DNA from: Azadirachta indica
Lineage: Eukaryota; Streptophyta; Magnoliopsida; Sapindales; Meliaceae
NCBI GenBank assembly: GCA_022749755.1
Contig: CM040443.1
Coordinates: forward strand, 659,191 to 723,190
Direction: 5' to 3'
DNA length: 64,000 nt
Shown here one piece after another: positions 1 to 12,780 of this stretch. Each line of letters opens with the position of its first letter. Positions within the stretch are counted from its first letter, which is position 1. The translations under genes were made by a program, and so were the position numbers. The notes under the pieces were generated by a model. That model was not told where the DNA came from, did no database searches, and worked only from the letters and a program-made list of their open reading frames with translations.

Positions 1-180
1 CAAACATCAGGGGGTATTTACCTATTAAACCAAATCTCAGGGAGGCCAAATAATAGAAATAAAAGTTGAAGGGTATCTGCATATTTATCCAAATGTTAGG
101 GAAATATTTATTTTTTCTCAAACATCAAAAAGTATTTGTCTATTAAACCAAACTTCAGAGAGAAAAATATTAATATTCCT
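1..180 (-). mobile_element. Terminal arm of a foldback/MULE-type element, cut by the window start
   Basis: On the minus strand this stretch reads as two copies of a motif in which a short 'CTCCCT/CCCC-TGA' block alternates with 'TAATAGACAAATAC'-type blocks. The same pattern forms the outer ends of the foldback element at 9140-11235. Only one arm is present because the window begins inside it. There is no coding capacity. Assignment rests on similarity seen by eye to the other copy. Confidence 0.5.
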
Positions 181-1077
181 TAAAAAAAAAATTGTGAGCT
201 CGGGCCCTACTGAACACTTTACATTTCACAACTTTGAACCAATCATCTATCTATCACCATTAGTATGGCCTCATATTTTTTATTTTATTACAATTTTTAA
301 TTCTTATATTATATTATAATCCCATTAAGATTGTCCTATTAAAACATCATTAATGCATTTTGATTATCATCACGGGTGGAGTTATAATTGAAAATTTATA
401 AGATTACAATGGCGTATTATTAATTTAAGTTGAAGAAGCCAAATTCAAAAAATAGTTTATCAATTAAAATTAAGGTTAAAAGTTCACTTTTATAGTAGAG
501 AGTCATACTAAATACTGAAGTATTAAAGCTAAAAAGGACAAACATTAAAAATATTTTATAAATTAAGAGATAAAATGTTATCTTTCAAAATCAATTCTAA
601 CTTATAGAATTAAATTGCAAATATTTTAGGCATAACTTCCAAAAATTTTGTGATGCCGCATTACTAATAATAACTATTCCAAATTATTTTTAACTTTGAA
701 ATTAGAGGAAAATTTACATCGTCAAAAGCATTCGTCAGCTGTTTTCATGATATTATTTGATTCAATAATTTGTTTATATGTTCATAGAGCGACATTATGT
801 GCAAAAGAATATATATAGAAACATTTGATATCATAATTATCTCAACTAACAATAAGGATTAAATTCATTATTTACAATTATATTTGTAACTATCATAATT
901 TATGCTGCCAAAGGCAAATTTATGGATGAAATATTATGGCATAAAATAAATTTACTGATATACTTTAGGTTCTCAACTGAGTTTATACAATGGAGTACAT
1001 ATAAATTACAACATCAAAGAAATAATTTAAAATTAAGTAAGTGTGACATTTAATTCCTATAAATTTTTACAAATAAC
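181..1077. other. AT-rich intergenic DNA, nothing recognised
   Basis: No open frame of note, no repeat shared with other parts of the window, and no RNA gene seen. The stretch is strongly AT-rich. Confidence 0.6.
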
Positions 1078-1240
1078 AGGAATATTTTTTAATTTTATAT
1101 TATCATTATCATATATGCTAGCTACAACAACAAATAATACAGAGAGGTTGTCGTTTGTCGGATTTAATCTTAATCGTTAAATATATTTATATACAACGAT
1201 TTATAAATCATATAAAAATATGTGTAAAATAATGGAATTA
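1078..1240 (+). repeat. Dispersed repeat, copy 1 (partner 2752-2905)
   Basis: About 150 bp matching 2752-2905 in the same orientation with scattered substitutions. Shared landmarks include 'TTAATTTTATATTAT', 'CAACAACAAATAATA' and 'GATTTAATCT'. The 1.67-kb spacing suggests an old local duplication later invaded by the element at 2315-2750. Confidence 0.6.
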
Positions 1241-1538
1241 TTAATCTTTTCCTATATATATATATAAGCATTTAACTAATTGGTAATCCTTGATTTTATA
1301 TAGAACGTGAGTGAGAAGGAAGAAATTAAAGTCAAAATTTCTTAAGAATTAAATTGTAGTACACTTCAAATATATATGGTAAAACTACTGAAAAATTAAT
1401 ATCTTTTTTAAAAAAACCTAAAACTTTGAACAAGCCATCTAATATCATTTAGCAATCACTATTTGATTGGCATCCACGTCTGACCCAAAATTTTCTACCC
1501 CCGTCAAATTTCTAATTTTCCTTTCATTAATGTAAACG

Positions 1539-1575
<37 letters not shown>

Positions 1576-2314
1576 GGGTGCATGCGTTTTGGTTGGTAGA
1601 ATTCTAGGAGAAATTGATAAAAGAAATTGAGTAAGCAGTTTCCTTAGCATGATTCATGCATTCATATCTTTTTTCAAGTGCTTGACTTTTATTACGTGTC
1701 ACATTCAAACATTAATTCAATCAACTTGCACTTGGATTTATTCATGGAATTGAAGTTTGTGGAGATTGTCCACCTTTGATTTATAAGTATGGCGACCAGA
1801 GATGCATGAAGTACTACAGACAAACAGGAATACTTACAAATATCACTCACCACCGTATATCTCCCGCCATACCCCGGCCACTCAAAATATTAAGTCTAAG
1901 TCTTGCTTGTTAGGTGCATGTCTTAATCGTCCGATTCATATTTCTTGCATCAATCCCATCTCATCATCCACATCTAGCTGCCTTCTCTCTTTCTCCGGAG
2001 AAAAATGTGAACATCAATTGATTCTGAATAACAATGAACATTGTCTTGAGATTTCGGCTTTTCCAAATGCTCGACTGAGACTTTAATTCAATCAATACCA
2101 CACCAATTCGAAGATATTTCTTTCAACGTTTTACGTCTGCACACATATCCATTAATATTAGTTGTTACTTAAGGCAAAATTAGTCAGACAATTAAAACTC
2201 TCATTCGATCGATTTCACACCAAGAATGGCGTCGCATTATTCCGTTGGACTAGACTTCATGCATGTCTGAGAGAAAAATAAAAAAAAAAAAAACATAGAG
2301 TTAGTTATAAATAG
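1241..2314. other. Intergenic DNA with an unrecognised 94-codon open frame (1802-2086)
   Basis: The stretch contains a (TA)n microsatellite at about 1541-1569. An ATG-initiated frame of 94 codons at 1802-2086 (+) is rich in Ser, Asn, His and Cys and shows no domain, signal peptide or membrane segment that I recognise. It has no convincing splice context or TATA box close by. Local base composition is less AT-rich than the surroundings, so it may be a gene relic, but no function can be assigned. Confidence 0.3.
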
Positions 2315-2751
2315 GAATATTGACAAATATCCCTTACGTTTGGAAAAATAATGGGTACCTCTAAAATTTCAAAAAAACTTGTTAACTTTTACTTTTATCT
2401 ATTGACTTCTTAGGTTATCATTTTTTGTATCTCCAGAGTTTCATAAAATAACAAAATATATTTTTTTACAGTTACAATAATTTAGTCTTTATTTTAATAT
2501 TTTTCATAATATACTCAATACTAAATAAATTTTTCATTTATTATTTAAATAAATAAATTAAAAGAAAAATAATATTATTAAAAAATAACAATAAGTTAAA
2601 TTAAACCTATATGCTTAAATATTTTTTTACATTTTTTTTTACTTTCTTATTAGTAATTTGATATTTAATTATCAAGAAAATAATAAATGAAATATTTTTA
2701 ATATTTAAATTAAAAAAATATTTTTCTTTTAAATATTTCATAGATAAAAGA
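2315..2751 (+). mobile_element. Single arm of the foldback element family
   Basis: From about 2470 on, this matches the left arm of the large foldback element (around 9395-9545). Shared blocks include 'ATAATATACTCAA', an AAATAAAT-rich block and an 'AATATTATTAAAAA' block. The outer part keeps the short pyrimidine-rich end motif in degraded form. There is no opposite arm nearby, so this is a truncated copy. Confidence 0.5.
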
Positions 2752-2905
2752 AATATTTTTTAATTTTATATTATTATGATCATGTATGTTAGCTTCAACA
2801 ACAAATAATATAGAAAGATTGTCACTTGTCAGATTTAATCTCAACTATTGAATATATTAAATGGAACGGTTTATAAATAATATAAATATATGTGTAAAGG
2901 GAAGC
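2752..2905 (+). repeat. Dispersed repeat, copy 2 (partner 1078-1240)
   Basis: Same orientation as 1078-1240, diverged by substitutions and small indels. It directly follows the truncated foldback arm. Confidence 0.6.
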
Positions 2906-3394
2906 TGAATTTGCAAGAAACTACGAAAATGATTGAAAGCAGATATAATTTTATAGATTTTGAACATTTTTTAGGTGTATTTATGTAGAGCAATATTAAT
3001 TAAAGCATGTATCTCTTTCTTCTTCCACCATTCCTTAATTGCTTAGCAGAATCTATAACAATATTGAAAAAACACCACTTCTTGCTAACAGAAACCCAAA
3101 ACTAGATACCAAATTTGCTGTAGAAAGAGCAATAGGCAGGTAACTTAGCATGATAATATATATTGTGATAAAATAATAAAATCAGTAGAATCAAATTGAA
3201 TTTACGTAAACAAATCAAGCAACGAAATTTTTTGATACTAAGCAAAAAAGAAAAAATATTCGGGAAATTTTTTGATATTAAGAATAATAATTAGATCTGT
3301 TCAATCAAAATCTAATTTTTATTTTTTGTTGCCTATATGTCTTAAAATCTTTTTTTTTTTCATTGCCTATGTGTCTTTTAGATTGAAGACCCAA
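2906..3394. other. Intergenic DNA, nothing recognised
   Basis: AT-rich, no open frame longer than about 60 codons and no repeat partner noticed within the window. Confidence 0.5.
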
Positions 3395-4870
3395 TATAAT
3401 TCAGTTTTAATCATTTAAATATTTGAAAATATTTATTTTTAACTTAACACTAAAAATTTGAAAATTATGTTTAATAATATCTTTAAGTGCATGTTTTTTA
3501 GTGATTATATTCAGTTTTAGTTATTTAGATGTTTTAAAAGTGTTTTTTTTATAATTTCACTGAAAACTTATAATTTTTTTTAATACAACATGTTAAAATT
3601 TTAAATTAACTTAATGCACAAGAGTCAAATTTGAATAAGTTCTGTAGTTGTAATGAACTAAATTAATATCCATATAAAATTTATTTGTTTCCTAATATAT
3701 AAAGGTTACATAATTAGTTATAATGATATGGTAGGTAAAATTACTAGTTTTTATATATTTATATTCAGATATAATAAATAAAAAAAATTATATTATTTAA
3801 AATCATTCAAATTTGTATACTCATACCTATTCATATTACAAATCCATTAAGATTTCAAGTTAAAAAACAAATAGTTCCTAAGTATGAAATCTAAATAAGT
3901 TTATCTAATTATAATTTTAAAATACCCTTATAATTTTTTTTAATTTTTAATATATAGAGTTTTTTTAATTATTTATGAGGATATAATAAATAAAATTATT
4001 AATTTTCAACTATTTATATTTAGACGTGTTAAATAAAAAATAAACATATTACTTAAGATCATTTAGATTTATATGTTGAATTTATTTAGATTTCAACTCC
4101 ATCTATATTTTAGATAAAAAAACCGAACAAACATGTTTTTCATTGCTTTCTACTGCTGAAATGATTTTTCTTTTAAGAAGAAATTATTGAAGACAAACTT
4201 ATGTTAGATTCTGGAAATTGGTGTCTCAAATAATTTGACAAATTAATTAAAAATTTCACGTAGAACTGTCTCAAATAATTTTTCAATGGTTATATGCACT
4301 AATATAAAAATTAAGAATAATATTATCATTCATAAATTGAATAATAATAATTCACAAAGATTTTTTTTTTTTAAATTTAAACAAGCTTCTCGTCACCACT
4401 TGGGCTAAAATTGGGCTTCAAAATAAAGGGGTTTCGGCCCAAGGACAAGGATAGCAAAAGGCTTTGAAGTATAAAGCAAAATCATTGCATTGTTGAATAA
4501 TATAAAATAGCAACAAGTTTGGGTTTAAGGAAATTTGGTTCATTGCATGAATTTTCATTTTAAAAAGAGTTTATATATGTGAATTAGTTCAACTCAGCCA
4601 CATTAAATATTAGGAAATTTTTCATTTTAGCCACCAATTTACTCCCATTTTTTAAAAATAGTCAGATAAGAAAAAGAATCTTTCATTTTAACCAAGCACA
4701 TAAATTTTGGATGAAAATATTCCTATAGCCACCTTTTTCAAAGCTTAACAAAATTTCTCCCATTTTCACTCTTTACACTACACTTTCCCTATATTTTCTC
4801 AACATCTCAACCCAAATTTTCTCTACACTAATCAATTCTTACAAAATCTCCTATCCAATATAGAGTTATT
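3395..4870 (+). repeat. Duplicated module L, copy A
   Basis: Homologous in the same orientation to 20558-22320. Strong landmarks are 'AGAAATTATTGAAGA', 'GATTCTGGAAATTGGTGTCT', 'GTCACCACTT' followed by 'AAAATTGGGCT', and 'CAAGTTTGGGTTTAAGGAAA'. The two copies differ by substitutions and several indels. No coding potential is evident in either copy; the longest frames are not conserved between them. The module is best read as flanking DNA duplicated with the BBE-like loci. Confidence 0.7.
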
Positions 4871-5985
4871 AGGGTAGATGTTATATTAGAATAGTTTTTT
4901 AAAGTAAATTTTTTAACAGAAGAAATATTAATTATTTGGTTGTCTAATATACCTTTTAGTAAAAATTAAATTAATTCATTACATCAATAGATAAAATTTT
5001 TGAAGACTTATTGCTAAAGTAATGAAGCTAAGTTTTTAAAATAAAGTAATATTTAAAAAAATTAGTTTTTCAAATGATTCACTTTCAAAAACTAAAATTT
5101 TGAGATTTTAGTTTCTCTTGGTAGAAGTAAAATAAGTTTTTCATTTTTCCATAAGCTCGTCTATGGTACAACTTAAGAACACAAAAAGAATTGACAAAAC
5201 TTGTAGCAATAGAACTCTTTTGATAAGTAAAGAAATCATATCAAATGGACGCTCAACCAAAAAAAGAAAAGAAAAGAAAAGAAATTCTTTAATTGATCTA
5301 AAATACTTAAATAATATTATTGTTAACTTTTCTTAATACATTTTAATGACAGTGTTTAGTTATTTTTAAAATAAAAAAGTATTAGTTTTTATTTTTGTAC
5401 TCTCACAGATGCTAATTGTTAAACCAATAATGAAGTATATAAAAGAGCATAAATATATATAATCCTATGAATAATAATAATAATAAACTATTTTTTTTAT
5501 ATTTTATACAAATAACATTAACTTGTCAGTGAAAATTGATAAAAAATAAAAAAAACTATGATAGTATTAACTTTTTATTGTATTTTCACTTCTAGTCATA
5601 ATACTTTGTTTTCATACATTTGAACTGCAATAATAAAAAAAATAAGAAAAAAAAACAATTTTTTATTAAAAATATTGAAAAATGTTCCTATTAATTAATA
5701 GATATTATTAAGACGCAAGTTAATTATATTTTTTTCAATCTAAATTGTGAATAAATGGAGTTACGTCTTATACATCGTTTAGAAAAAATTAAAGGTTTCA
5801 TGAGTTAAGAAATTGAATTGCATTATTTCATGAAAAGATATTGAAATTTTATTAGTTAGGTTTTGACTATGAATATTTTATAATGTTCCAAAGAGACGTG
5901 GTTGAAGTTTAGCTGATCTAAAGGATGATGATTTGTATGTTTGACTATGAATATTTTATCATGTTGCAAGGAAGAATTATTCGTA
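4871..5985. other. AT-rich intergenic DNA with an (AAAAG)n run
   Basis: A short (AAAAG)n microsatellite lies at about 5261-5283. No gene, RNA or repeat partner seen. Confidence 0.5.
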
Positions 5986-6650
5986 TATTATATATAAAAA
6001 TATATGCAATTCCTTAAAATGAAATCTAAGTCAAAATGTTAGCTAAGTCAAAATGTTAGGTTTGAAATATTTTGTTTTTATAAAACGAATAACTTAATAT
6101 TTATATTCAATCATTTAATAAATAAAAAATATATTATTTAGATTTAAATTTCAGTTAATTTATATTTTAGTCTCATTCAAACTTTAGACACAAAAAAAAG
6201 CTACTTTAATTTATTACGAATATTTATAAAAGGATGAGAAGGAGATGTGAGTACTACTAAATATTCTTATTTATTTTATTAATATGGAATATTGAATATA
6301 TTTTGGTTTCAATTACTTGTTGGTTTTAATTTAGCACTAAAACATTTGTAGTTATATTCTGATAAAATTAAGTTACATTTTGTACTTAATGCTGAATACA
6401 AATATCTAAATAAGTTCATGTAATTTACAAAGAAATCCTTATAATAATTAAATTTTATTTAGTTTTTAGTATATACAGTTTATTTAATCATCTATGAAAT
6501 TAGTCAAATAAAAAGTTTTCAATGATTTATATTTTATATTCAAATGCTACAAATAAAAAAAAAGATATATTATCTAAATAATTTATATTTATAAATGATT
6601 TATTTTTATATTCAAACATTATGAATAAAAAATGCTACTAACCGGTGATT
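5986..6650 (+). repeat. Duplicated module R, copy A (no BBE gene attached)
   Basis: Matches 13640-14450 (R copy B) and 28600-29240 (R copy C). All three share 'AAAGGATGAG', 'GAGTACTACTA' and 'TGGAATATTGAATATATTT', then 'TCTAAATAAGTTCATGTAAT'. In copies B and C this module leads to a BBE-like promoter and gene. In copy A it runs into a MITE and no BBE sequence follows. Confidence 0.7.
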
Positions 6651-6658
6651 TTCTAAAG

Positions 6659-7274
6659 GGTAAAAACCTTTTTAGTCAAAAAAATTTAGTTTTATAACTT
6701 TCTAAAATATCCTTAAAAATCTCAATTTATTAAAAAATAATATTATACCCCATATAATAATAGTTATTTGAGAAAAAATAACAAATAAATCCCTAGAATT
6801 AGAGAAAATAAAGTATATTTATGTAAAATACATTAATTAAATAAATAACAATATTATTTTAATAATTTATAAAATAATTGTATTATAATTATTTGTAAGA
6901 AATAAAATAAAATAGGGCATAAACAAATATTAATTTAGTAATAAAATATAGATTTATAATTTTTTTTTGTTTTACAGCACATTTACAATAAATATTTGTG
7001 ATTATGTTGTAATTGAAATAAAATCCTGTATATATTAAAATATAAATAAAATAATAAAAAATAATAAATTTATAATATATTAATAAATATTTATATATTA
7101 TTAATGTACCATAAAATAATAATATCATTTAGACATAAATATATTGTGTTTTTTAAAATTTTAGAGATTTATTTATTATTATATAGGAATATAATTATTA
7201 TTTTTTAAATTAAAACTTTTAAAAACATTTTTGAAAGTATACAACAAACCTTTAAGGCTACAAGGCAATTTACC
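6659..7274. mobile_element. 616-bp MITE with long terminal inverted repeats
   Basis: The left end begins GGTAAAAACC and, read inward, is matched by the reverse complement of the right end, which begins GGTAAATTGCC. The similarity continues through 'TTAAAAAATAAT', 'ATATAATAATA' and 'AAATAAATC.CTA', giving inverted repeats of roughly 130 bp. There is no transposase frame. The 79-codon minus-strand frame at 6889-7128 is AT-rich noise inside the element. The left end and interior recur at about 15658-16140 and 29250-29755, both lacking the right end. Confidence 0.6.
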
Positions 7275-7514
7275 TTTTCCCAAATTTATACTTTAATGTA
7301 TCACAACTCTTTAATTATTTTACTGTAATAAAATATTTTTTAAATATATAACAATATTAACCAATAAATTAATAAATAAGACAATACATTTAATTTATTT
7401 TATTTAAATATAAAACTCTGATGATCCGTAATGCAATTGAAATGAGTATTAATTATTTTATATCAAGGAAATATTAATGCATGAACATGAACATTAAATA
7501 ATTAAAATTTCAAT
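7275..7514. other. Short intergenic stretch
   Basis: AT-rich, nothing recognised. Confidence 0.4.
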
Positions 7515-8045
7515 ATATATCATATGGTTAAGAATGACAATGGATGAGGTGAGACAGGACAAGGAAGGCCGGAGGTGGGAAGGCTTTTCCTATTCCTCGT
7601 CCCATTTTAATTTTGATTCTCATCTTCTACTCTATTCTCTAATAAAATTTAATGGCGCGAGAGTGGAGAATGTTCAGATGGAAAATTGATTTTTTATCCC
7701 CACTTATTTTTTCCTGCTTTTGTATTTATTTATAATAAATATTAACTAAAAATGTCATTATACATTATGATGTCATTCATATATAATAATTATATTAAAA
7801 TATAAACTTAATGACTTGATAGGACCAAAAAATTATGAATTATAAAATTTTTTAATTAAATATTGTCTCTATATGTATATAAATATATATATATATATAT
7901 ATATGGATGGGGCAGCAATGGAGTAAGGAGTATTAAATTATTCCTCATCCCATTAATAATGTAGAGATTAATCTCCCTCCATTTCACGCTTCATTTCTCA
8001 TCATATTATTATAATTTTATTATATTTAGGGCGAATTCCCCTGAG
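7515..8045 (+). mobile_element. hAT-like MITE, copy 1
   Basis: Related throughout to 8612-9045. Both begin with a 'GGATG(A/G)' start followed by GC-richer sequence, have a centre with 'ATGAATT.TAAAAT.TTTTAA' and a TA-repeat, and have a right part with 'GGAGTATTAAATTATT' then 'CC.ATTAATAAT'. GC-rich ends with 'GATGG'-type motifs are typical of plant hAT-derived MITEs. No clear target duplication was found. The superfamily call is inference from the ends. Confidence 0.5.
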
Positions 8046-8611
8046 GCCTTAAATTCATATGAGATTTTGTCATTTTTACATATGATTACTATAAGCTATG
8101 ACTTAATAATAATCAATAAATAAAATCAAAATCAAAATCAAAATGAATGATTAATTTGATGACATTCATAAGTGTAATGACGTGCTTGATGGTTCCATTT
8201 AATACAAATATACTGTTTCTAAACATATGATTAAAAAAATAATAATAAAGAAAATTCTTTGCCATCATATTCTTGTCGGATAAAACTATGCTACAATTAA
8301 TATTATTACATAATTTTTTAAAATTTTAATAATAACATGTTATTAAAATTTCTAGGTTATTATTCAAATTCCATGTTAATGATATTTTCATTATTCATAA
8401 AAATCTCACTTAAAGTATATTTTATCATTTAAATTTTAAAAATTTCTCACAAAAAGAAGAAAATATACATCTAATAAGATTTGTACCATGTAAAAGTTTA
8501 AAATTAATAAATTATACATATATATGTCTTTTGCATTTTTATATAATTTTAATTGAGGTTAAAATTATAAATAGATAAAAAGAGAGGTGTAAATCGATTT
8601 TGAAGAGTTAG
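8046..8611. other. AT-rich spacer between two MITEs
   Basis: Contains a (AAAATC)n-like run near 8122-8145. No gene seen. Confidence 0.4.
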
Positions 8612-9045
8612 CAAGATTAGGGATGGCAATGCGTACGGTGGCCTTACCTATTCTCTATCCCATTCTCCAATATAATTTAATGGGATAGGGATGAATAATC
8701 TCCGTATGAGAAATGGATCCTCACTTATTTTCTCATTTTCATATTTATTTATATTTTAAATATTAATATAAATTGACTAGTTGATATAATAAAAAAAAGT
8801 ATGAATTGTAAAATCTTTTAAATTAAAAATTGACCTTATGTATATATATATAATTGTTATTTAAAAATAACAATTATAATAGTTTATTTTATATATATAT
8901 GGAAATTAGGTGAGGATAAGGTGGGGAGTATTAAATTATTTCCTATCCTATTAATAATATGAAAATTAATATCTTTCCATTTCCTGCCCCATTTCCTATA
9001 ATATTATTCCAATTTGATCTTATTTGGGATGAATCTTTGTAAAGT
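8612..9045 (+). mobile_element. hAT-like MITE, copy 2
   Basis: Begins with 'TTAGGGATGGCAATG', the canonical start of a common plant hAT-type MITE, and ends near 'TTATTTGGGATGAATC'. A short perfect palindrome lies in the centre at about 8850-8880. It is homologous to the element at 7515-8045. Confidence 0.55.
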
Positions 9046-9139
9046 TCCAAACTCAAGGAAAATTTTACCATTTCTAGGTATAATTATAAGCAAGAGGGTA
9101 TTTTAGTAATTATAATATAAAATTAATAAAATAAAGGAA

Positions 9140-11235
9140 AATGACATATTCTCCCCTAAATTTGGCCTAATAGGCAGATACCCCCTGATATTTAAGAAAA
9201 GACAGATGCCCCTCTAACATTTGAATAAATAGGTAGATACTCCATTGGACTTTTATTTTAATTAGTTGTCCAACTAGTTTATTATCATTTATGTCTCTCA
9301 TCTTTTACATAATAATAATATGATGTATATTTTATTTAATTTACTACTTATTTTATTATTTTTTCATAATATAATTTTTTAAATATAATAATTTAGTTTA
9401 TATTTATTTTTTTCCACAATATACTCAAGACTAAATACATTTTTAATTTGTTATTTCAATAGAAAACTTGAAAAATAAAATATTATTAAAAAATTTAAAC
9501 AATGAGTTAGACTAAACTCATGTTAAAATATTTATATTTTTTTTTGCAATATATTTGATATTTAATTGTTAAAAGGATTTTGAAATATATTTTAACATTT
9601 TATTGTTATATTAATATTTTTATTTAAAAGATTATATTAAATTTATTATACTTTCTTGAGAAAAATTATAAAAATATAAATAAAAAAAATTAGTATCATA
9701 TGTTAATAGAATTATTAATTAAATATATTTTATATTTTTATTAACCAATATAATTTAATTTTAATTAAAAAATAGAAAAAGAAAAAAATTTTAATTATTT
9801 TTATTCGTAATATATATAACATGTATTTATTGTTTATATTTTTATTTATATTTTTATATATTTTTTTTTAAAAAATAATAAATTTAACATAATTTTTATT
9901 CTTATAATAATATTTTTATTTAATTGTTAAAAAAAATTTTGAAACATATGTTAACGTTTTATTCTTATAATAATTTTTTATTTAAAGGATTATATTAAAT
10001 TTAATTATATATTTTCTTGACAAAAATTATGAAAATATAAATAAAAAATAAAAAAATTTAATATCATTTGTTAATAGAATTAGCAATTAGATATATATTC
10101 TATTCTTATTAATAAATATAATTTAATTTTCATTAAAAATAAAAAAAGAAGAAATTTTTTTATTATTTTTATTTGTAATATATATAATATGTACTTATTG
10201 TTTATATTTTTATTTATATTTTTATATATTTTTTTAAAAAATATAATAAATGTAACATAATTTTTTTTAAATAAATATATTACATGTAAAAATAAAATGT
10301 TAAAAAATATTTTAATTAAATTTTTTGATAATTAAATATTTATTATTATAAAAGTGAAAGTAAAGAATTAGAAATATTTTAAAATATGAATATGACTTAT
10401 CTCATTATTTAAATTTTTTTAATAATTATATTTTTTAAATTTTTTTTATTAAAATAAAAAATTAAAAAATTTATTTAATTTTGTGAAAAATATATTGTGA
10501 AAAAATATTAAAAATATGTGAAAATATAAATAAAAATATAAAAATAAATACATGTTTTATATATATTACAAATAAAAATATAAATAAATTTTCTTCTTTT
10601 TCTTTTTTAATTAAAATTAAATTATACTGATTAATAAGAATATAAAATATATTTAATTATTAATTTTATTAACAAATGATACTAAATTTTTTCTTTTTTT
10701 TTTTTTTTATTTATATTTTCATAATTTTTCTCAAGAAAGTATAATAAATTTAATATAATCTTTTAAATAAAAATATTAATATAAGAATAAAATGTTAAAA
10801 TATATGTCAAAATTCTTTTATCAATCAAATATCAAATATATTGCAGAAAAAAATATATAAATATTTTAACATGAGTTTAATCTAACTCATTATTTAAATT
10901 TTTTTAATAATAGTTTATTTTCCAAGTTTTCTATTGAAATAACAAATTAAAAATGTATATAATTTTGAGTATATTGTGAAAAAAATATTAAATATGAACT
11001 AAATTTTATTGTGAAAAAAATATTAAAATAGGGAGTAAAGTGTTATAATTAAATAAAATATATATTATATTATTATTATATAAAAAATAAGAGATACAAA
11101 TGATAATAAACTAATTGATCAATTAACGAAAATAAAAGTTCAGGAAATATTTTTCTATTTATTCAAATGTTAGGGGATAACTGTCTTTTCTCAGGTAACT
11201 GCCTGTTAGACTAATGGTAAGGGAAGATCTCATTT
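9140..11235. mobile_element. 2.1-kb foldback element with arms of about 740 bp
   Basis: The sequence from about 9140 to 9880 is matched in order by the reverse complement of about 10510-11235. Examples of shared blocks are 'AACATTTGAATAAATAG', 'AGTTTATTATCATTT', 'AATTTGTTATTTCAATAG', 'AAACTCATGTTAAAATATTT' and 'ACTTTCTTGAGAAAAATTAT'. The left arm carries an internal tandem duplication of about 350 bp (roughly 9540-9895 repeated at 9895-10260). The centre is AT-rich. No transposase frame exists. The transcript of this locus could fold into one very long hairpin. Confidence 0.75.
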
Positions 11236-12582
11236 TCTCTAAAATAAATGATTCTTTTGTCTTTTAATTAGTAGTCGTTGGCAAGTTAAATACTTGATCG
11301 ATATCATTGGTTGACCATTGACCGCTGGCTATTAAGGATTGCTATGTCTTGACATTTCAGAATTATTAACGTCATATTGAAAAAAACATTATCAATGTCA
11401 AAATCAAGCCATTAACGAAAATTTGTAAAATAAAATCCATTCTGGAAGCTTTATTGGATAATTCGGTCTAGAAAACATTGCTATAATAATATTTATTATA
11501 ATACTTAAAATATTCTCTTTTTTCTTTCAATTTTAATTTAATAATTTTTAATTATTCTAAAACCATAATGCCTCTTTTCTATGATAGGTGTTGTTAGGGC
11601 AGATCCTAACTGAATTAACTGATAAATATTTTATAATATGTTTTTTAAAAAAAATATTATATTACATTAATTTTTATGAACGAATTTTTATATATTGTTT
11701 ATATGTTCATAAATATATGTCATATATGAATTTATTTGATCCTAAATTTTAGGATAAATTAATTTTCTAAAGTTGAGATTTTAATGCAAATTAGTGCATT
11801 TTGATACTAATTAATATTTATTTAACTGAATTAGCACTGATTTGTATTCAATCTAAATTTTGATAAAAATCTAAAAAATATTTGTGCACTTGATAATTTC
11901 TATTCAACTTATAATATATAATATTTATAATAAAAAATTAAATATTGTTATGTATATATATTTTATGTTTGTAGTTAAATATTTCTATTTTTCAAAGTAC
12001 AAATTTGATAAAATTTATTTAGATATAATGCAAAAGAAAAAAAAATAGTATCATATTATGCTAATGATGCTACTGCCATCCTTTTAATATTTTGTTGAAA
12101 CTCCTACTTTAAATATATACCTCATTAAATAATTAGAAATTAAATTATTTTTTAACACTTATTTTATTTCATTTAATATTCTTTTCCAAACTGAACCCAT
12201 CTTCATGCATATCTTCTTTCTTAACTGAAGTGAAATATATAATAATACTATTGTTTTACTACTTACTTTTTTAGCTTTAAAGAGAAGACTAATGGATTAT
12301 AATAACCAAAATCTTGATCTATCACAATCATTGATCATTATATTGTTTTAGACAATTATTAAGATTTAAAAACTAAAATCACAAAATTACAATTTTTTCT
12401 AGTATACCAATTCTATTTAAAGCGATTTTCTTGTATTTGAGGAAGATTTATTAGAAAATAATTATTTATAAATTAAAGTAAGTGTTATTATTTTTTAAAT
12501 TCATTTAAGTAGGTGTTCTTTACAGTTACTCGAATTGCTTGATAGTGTGAATTATGTCCTACATCCCTCTAACTATGTCCGG
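11236..12582. other. AT-rich intergenic DNA, nothing recognised
   Basis: No open frame, repeat partner or RNA gene seen across this 1.3-kb stretch. Confidence 0.5.
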
Positions 12583-12613
12583 TAACATACATACATACAT
12601 ACATACATACATA
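12583..12613 (+). repeat. (ACAT)n microsatellite
   Basis: About seven perfect tetranucleotide units. Confidence 0.9.
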
Positions 12614-12700
12614 ATTAAACACTTCAACCCTTAAGGCTAAATGTAACTTGTATAATTAATATATAAAAAATATATTATAATTAATATAAATGTGATATAC

Positions 12701-12780
12701 AATTTTAGTCATTGAAAGTATTTAAATTCAATAGTTTATAAATTTTAGTCATTGAAAGTATTTAAATTCAATAGTTTATA
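12701..12780 (+). repeat. Perfect 40-bp tandem duplication
   Basis: Two identical 40-bp units, 12701-12740 and 12741-12780, start with 'AATTTTAGTCATTGAAAG'. Perfect identity implies a recent event. Confidence 0.95.

Noticed and set aside
6889..7128. 79-codon minus-strand frame rich in Ile, Tyr and Phe
   Set aside because: Low-complexity translation of AT-rich MITE interior; not kept in the sister copies.
12583..12613. Short direct repeats considered as a CRISPR-like array
   Set aside because: They are simple (ACAT)n units with no spacers, in a plant nuclear sequence.
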